Source: Apostichopus japonicus
Lineage: Eukaryota > Echinodermata > Holothuroidea > Aspidochirotida > Stichopodidae
Direction: 5' to 3'
NCBI RefSeq assembly: GCF_037975245.1
Contig: NC_092563.1
Coordinates: forward strand, 2,321,001-2,385,000
Length of the DNA stretch: 64,000 bases
In this document: positions 61,001 to 64,000 of the stretch, in pieces
Numbering within the stretch: position 1 is the first letter of the stretch
Layout: every line of letters begins with the position of its first letter
Translations under genes and position numbers: made by a program
Notes under the pieces: generated by a model
The model's input: only the letters and a program-made list of their open reading frames with translations
Database searches by the model: none
What the model was told of the DNA's origin: nothing

Positions 61001-61483
61001 ACTTTTGATATGTGTATCCTGTGAGGGTAAGAGGACAAGGAGTCGAATAAAATGGTTATTGATTTTCATCGTGCAGAAGCATTTTGAATGACAGCATCCA
61101 CTTCTCTGAGACAACTCATTTTTTAATTAAACCATCAATGTAGGAAGTGTATATAAGTACAACCACAAGTTAAGCACCATTGCCTGTAGACTCCTAAACC
61201 AGTGAATTAATGGAGGTTTATTGCACAATTCCTTTAAATGGCAGGGAAATACTTTGGAGGGAGGGTGGAAACCTTCAAAGTAAAGAACTCTTTGAAAACC
61301 AAACTTTTAACAAAGCGTGAGCACCACACTTTCAACACTTTGGGCTGATGATGATGCTTAATTACACTCCAATGTTTCTACTTTCCACAGATTGACTTTC
61401 AGTCTGATCAAATCTGTAACATACAGAAGGGCAACCTCAACAGGAAATTTGACTTTGGCTCCGTGAACGACTACGAAAGCGAG
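45817..61483 (+). CDS. Unrecognised conserved-looking gene, first four coding exons (284 aa), 3' part off window
   Basis: Exons 45817-46098, 57644-57937, 60262-60444 and 61391-61483 join, all in phase 0, into 284 residues. The N-terminus (STDEQVWVVLRVRQGLMSME then DALDYVRKQ) looks like a small helical domain; a Ser/Asn-rich linker follows. Then comes KKAELLDLMVAQGKITKDDR followed by LDLLKKYG (about residues 142-170), helical; ISIDDAVHYSRLLG is a further helix. The last part, QRRILQIDFQSDQICNIQKG then RKFDFGSVNDYESE, alternates like the first strands of a PH-like domain. No signal peptide or membrane segment, so probably cytosolic or cytoskeletal. I do not recognise the family; the PH-like reading is inference. 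The first intron is 11.5 kb and the gene must continue right of the window. Confidence 0.75.
46130..46400. repeat. GGCCTAGGC-rich patch after coding exon 1
   Basis: Repeated TAGGCCTAGGCTAG, TAGGCCTA and GCTAGGCTAG words just downstream of exon 1. Similar to the patch at 20487-20560; both are near gene starts. Low-complexity palindromic DNA, no defined unit. Confidence 0.5.
46485..47290. repeat. Fold-back region with palindromic 42-bp minisatellite
   Basis: At 47055-47285 about five tandem 42-bp units each contain a nearly perfect palindrome, ATTCGCAGGG-CTG-CCCTGCGAAT, followed by AAGGTGTATGTGTCTGGCT. Two oppositely oriented units lie at about 46485-46537 (TTATTCGCAGGGCAGCCC, ACACAGACACCTTATTCGCA), so the 500 bp between is enclosed by inverted arms. 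The 42-bp unit keeps a plus frame open (14-aa repeat with SGYSQGCP), which is an artefact of length, not evidence of a gene. Confidence 0.8.
51505..51815. repeat. Tandem repeat, three copies of about 108 bp
   Basis: Copies start at 51505, 51614 and 51722 with CCTGATTGTTAAACCC and share GCATCCTTTTATGCAGTGCA and ACAATGTTTAGGCnTTAAAG. Differences are a few substitutions, so the duplication is fairly recent. Non-coding, in the long intron. Confidence 0.9.
53840..54260. repeat. Old dispersed repeat, copy 2
   Basis: Diverged relative of 38110-38740, same orientation, with GGCAGAAGT, CCTCTGGACTGCTCCTTTAA and GAACTGACCTAACGGTCTGA in the same order. The two copies lie in introns of different genes. 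Confidence 0.5.
56553..56588. repeat. (TA)n microsatellite
   Basis: TATATATATAGGTATATATATATATATA-type run flanked by CACCTGTATA and ATACACAGGTG, which form an inverted pair (ACACCTGTATA / TATACACAGGT), so the whole could form a hairpin. Confidence 0.85.
57644..57937 (+). CDS. Right-hand gene, coding exon 2
   Basis: Acceptor TTTCTCCAG, donor GTAAGT. 98 codons, SPTANRNRFNSLFKPFVKH to ILAFLVK. Coding GC content is clearly above the flanking introns, and codon use is unlike the AT-rich surroundings, supporting a true exon. A donor three residues pairs earlier (CTG then GTAAAA) is possible but weaker. Confidence 0.82.
57938..60261. other. Intron 2 of the right-hand gene with a degenerate repeat
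   Basis: AT-rich intron. From about 58660 to 59150, words like AACATTTTGnnACAAAATGAT and GTCATCAnTTCAA recur every 60-70 bp, an old tandem repeat. Long G and C runs occur at 59240 and 59360 and a C run at 60065. Nothing codable. Confidence 0.55.
60262..60444 (+). CDS. Right-hand gene, coding exon 3
   Basis: Acceptor TTTTTTGCCAG, donor GTACAG. 61 codons, TSKISIDDAVHYSRLLGIVG to QRRILQ. The preceding ATG-initiated frame at 60238 is intron; the exon joins exon 2 in phase 0. Confidence 0.82.
60680..61000. repeat. Tandem repeat, about three diverged units of about 100-120 bp
   Basis: AGGATGTCAATGTTTGCTTC occurs at 60789 and 60890 followed by CTCnTAGTnTA and TATGGCnGnTGA; GTACAAGTTGAGA-like words recur too. 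It lies in intron 3 of the right-hand gene. Confidence 0.8.
61391..61483 (+). CDS. Right-hand gene, coding exon 4
   Basis: Acceptor CTTTCCACAG, donor GTATGT. 31 codons, IDFQSDQICNIQKGNLNRKF to YESE. Too short for open-frame detection; identified by splice sites and continuity with exon 3. The next exon was not found before 64000. Confidence 0.78.
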
Positions 61484-61845
61484 GTATGTAACGAAAAGAA
61501 CAAAATACATGCTAATTGTACTGTATCTTCTTGGTTTTTAGCTACATCAGAATGACAAAACTGCTAGAAGAGTCTCTCTTTTTGGTTTTGGAAATGAAAA
61601 ACAGTAGTTTAATAACTGTTGATAGAAAAAGAAAATTGTATTGCATTGAATTGCTGTTTTCAAATATCTATAACATCTTTTGAATCTTTGATTTCTGAGA
61701 ATCAAGTTCACTGTCAGCAGAACAGTATGCTACAGACAGGCAGCTGGAACACAAGTTTGTTTAATAACAAGAAAACAATTTGTTAGTGTGATGAATGTAC
61801 CTGCACATGGCTGCAGATGAGAGGTAAAGGGGTATTGGAGCAAAA

Positions 61846-62260
61846 TGGTGCAGATCATCAATCAGTAATAATGTCCCATAAATGTTGTAGATCATCAATC
61901 AATAATAGTGTCCTATAAATGTTGCAAGTAGATCATCAATCAATAATAATATCCCATAAATGTTGTAGATCATGAATCAATAATAATGTCCCATAAATGT
62001 TGTAGATCATCAATCAATAATAATGTCCTATAAATGTTGTAGATCATCAATCAATAATAATATCCCATAAATGTTGTAGATCATGAATCAATAATAATGT
62101 CCCATAAATGTTGTAGATCATGAATCATGCAATAATAATGTCCTATAAATGTTGTAGATCATCAATCAATAATAATGTCCCATAAATATCGCAGATCATC
62201 AATCAAAAAAATAATGTCCCATAAATGTTGTAGATCATCAATCAAACAATAATGTCCCAT
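61846..62260. repeat. Minisatellite, 37-bp unit, about 11 copies
   Basis: Unit GTAGATCATCAATCAATAAT followed by AATGTCCCATAAATGTT, with single-base variants (ATCATGAATC, CCTATAAATG) and small insertions. It lies 360 bp after coding exon 4, in the following intron. Confidence 0.95.
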
Positions 62261-64000
62261 AACTGCAATTAACTGAAGAAATGCACACTGTTCCCTTTCC
62301 TCAAGTTCATTGTCCACTTTTCTTCCCTGGAAATTCCGTTTCAGTGCCAACATTTCAAAGTCTATTTTTATGTTTGGCAGAAAAAGCACTTATTAATTCA
62401 ACAATCTGCCAACAATTCAAGTATAAAATAAATTTCCCTTTATCAATAATTCTGCCATGATCGCTGTGTATGTTAGGACTAGAAGAAGTCACAGAATATA
62501 TGTATATTCCTGTATGAAGATAATGAAATGGCAGAAGCTAGGAAACAGGGTATTAAAACTTGTGTAAACTATTTATGTTACTGATTAAAATGATACCAAC
62601 AGTAAGTCACAAGGTCGGCCGAAATTGTCGAACTCAGTCGGTCAGGATTTCCCAATTCCTGATGACGTTCGATGATATCCTCCTGGGGGCCCTGCAGTTA
62701 TTTTACAATGCCTGTTTTGGAAATGTGTAAGACTATTTCAGATGAGTAAAACCGTGTATTTTTCTTCGACGAAAAACCTACCTTACATACGAGCTCAAGC
62801 TCGCAGATACTATAGTAGGTTTCATTGCTTCTAATGCCACCGACCTTTATCCACTCGATCATAACAGTTCAAACTTTAGCATAGGCTATAGAGGAATCAT
62901 TCAAATACAAGCATTGCTACAGTACATCATAGCTTTTACACAAAGTTCCTGACACAGCTATCAGCATTCACATACACATAATGTGGGGGAAAGCTGGAAG
63001 GCTGCTTAACTTTTACTTCATGTTCATGGTGGCAGTTCTACCTCATAGTGGATTTGTTTTCCCAATTTAGAAGATTCTTTTAAGTTTTATAAAAATCATG
63101 GATAGCTCCTTGATGATATATTTAAACTTGTTGACTGGCCATAGCTTGTACCCACAAGCCTTCCAACTTCTATGTTCCTTTACTCATGATGCCACAACAG
63201 TTTATAGTCACTCACCAATAGCATTGATCTGCCATGGCTACCATCCTCCTTATAACAGGTTGCTAATCAGCCCTAAGACCTTGACTTCACCAGTGAAAGT
63301 GTGATTACAAAAGTTCATTGGAATGCAAGTGTTTTCCAGCTTCTAACCTTAACCTCTCTTTCTTTTCGAGACTGCCATGATAAAGAATCTACATAATTTA
63401 TTGACATTGTATGTATTGCACCCAATCCCTCTTTGGGCCTCCGTTTTTGAAAGCAAAGTCCCTCAAGTGAACTATGACCTGTACTCACTGTTACTTAGTT
63501 CCTTTTTCCCTTAATGCTGTTTTTAGTACTTATCAACTATAGTCTTTTGACAAACCCCACAGGATGCTCTGTGATTATACTAACCTTTGCAAGGTTCTGC
63601 TTGCAATTAATGACACCATTGGGATATTAAAACTTTGAAACCCCTTCAAATGTAGCTTCTGAAATGCCCCCAGTATTTGCAAAGTCTTTCCTTTGGTACT
63701 AAGAACTGAAAGCAGTGTCTTATGCAAGGAGCCAAATTCTTAAGCTTATTCGATCAGGTTACTTATAGACTAACTAACACACAAACTAACACACACAAAT
63801 CTTTGGGGCATCAGTAAATACAGGAATCAATGTATACAGATCGATATTAGTGAAGTTTCCTTTCATTTAACGATTTGGAATTTTCAAGTTGCTGCTTAGT
63901 TGTATGTGATTATAATCAGTCAATCAAATATCTAAGGTGTATGCCTGGAAAATATTAAGATCTCTTGGTAAATCAAGTAACAATTTTTCAACAAAATGTG
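62261..64000. other. Right end of window, intron without recognised features
   Basis: No further exon of the right-hand gene could be recognised. The open frame at 63098-63304 has no conserved feature. A short palindrome, GAGCTCAAGCTC-like, occurs near 62791. Confidence 0.45.

Overview
The window looks like nuclear DNA of a metazoan, most likely a marine invertebrate deuterostome (an echinoderm would fit). It is AT-rich, its genes are split into short exons (about 76-294 bp) with GT-AG introns of 0.3 to 11.5 kb, and it is full of microsatellites, minisatellites and tRNA-derived SINE-like repeats. The recognisable proteins are conserved animal families. The species assignment is inference. No operons, CRISPR arrays, phage or bacterial features are seen.

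Four protein-coding genes could be assembled by reading exons, splice sites and phases. (1) Minus strand, 20930 to 1 and running off the left edge: a rhophilin (RHPN) orthologue, nine coding exons, HR1 Rho-binding domain followed by much of a BRO1 domain. (2) Plus strand, 24943 to 30053: a complete ZDHHC3/7-type Golgi palmitoyltransferase, seven coding exons, 321 aa. (3) Minus strand, 41246 to 36348: a complete 285-aa protein, five coding exons, with a papain/C39-like Cys-His-Asn pattern, which I cannot assign to a named family. (4) Plus strand, 45817 to beyond the right edge: a gene with at least four coding exons (284 aa seen), not recognised. Genes 1 and 2 are head-to-head, 2 and 3 tail-to-tail, 3 and 4 head-to-head.

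Mobile and repeated DNA sits in the gaps and introns. A non-autonomous hAT-like element (23618-24777) has near-matching termini and a perfect 8-bp target duplication. A 182-bp element has 17-bp perfect inverted ends around a TTAGGG-like core (22073-22254). A fold-back minisatellite made of palindromic 42-bp units lies at about 46485-47290. Two SINE-like families (two and three copies) and one CORE-like SINE are present. A large RHPN intron holds two decayed coding relics: a P2X7-receptor-C-terminal-like gene on plus (about 1409-2280) and a THAP zinc finger on minus (about 3640-3918). Six minisatellites or longer tandem repeats lie in introns and the ZDHHC 3' region.

The genes show no evident shared pathway. 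Rhophilin (Rho signalling scaffold) and the palmitoyltransferase (membrane lipidation) share an upstream region of about 4 kb, which may hold divergent promoters. All exon boundaries were read by eye from frame, splice consensus and family similarity, without RNA data or database search.
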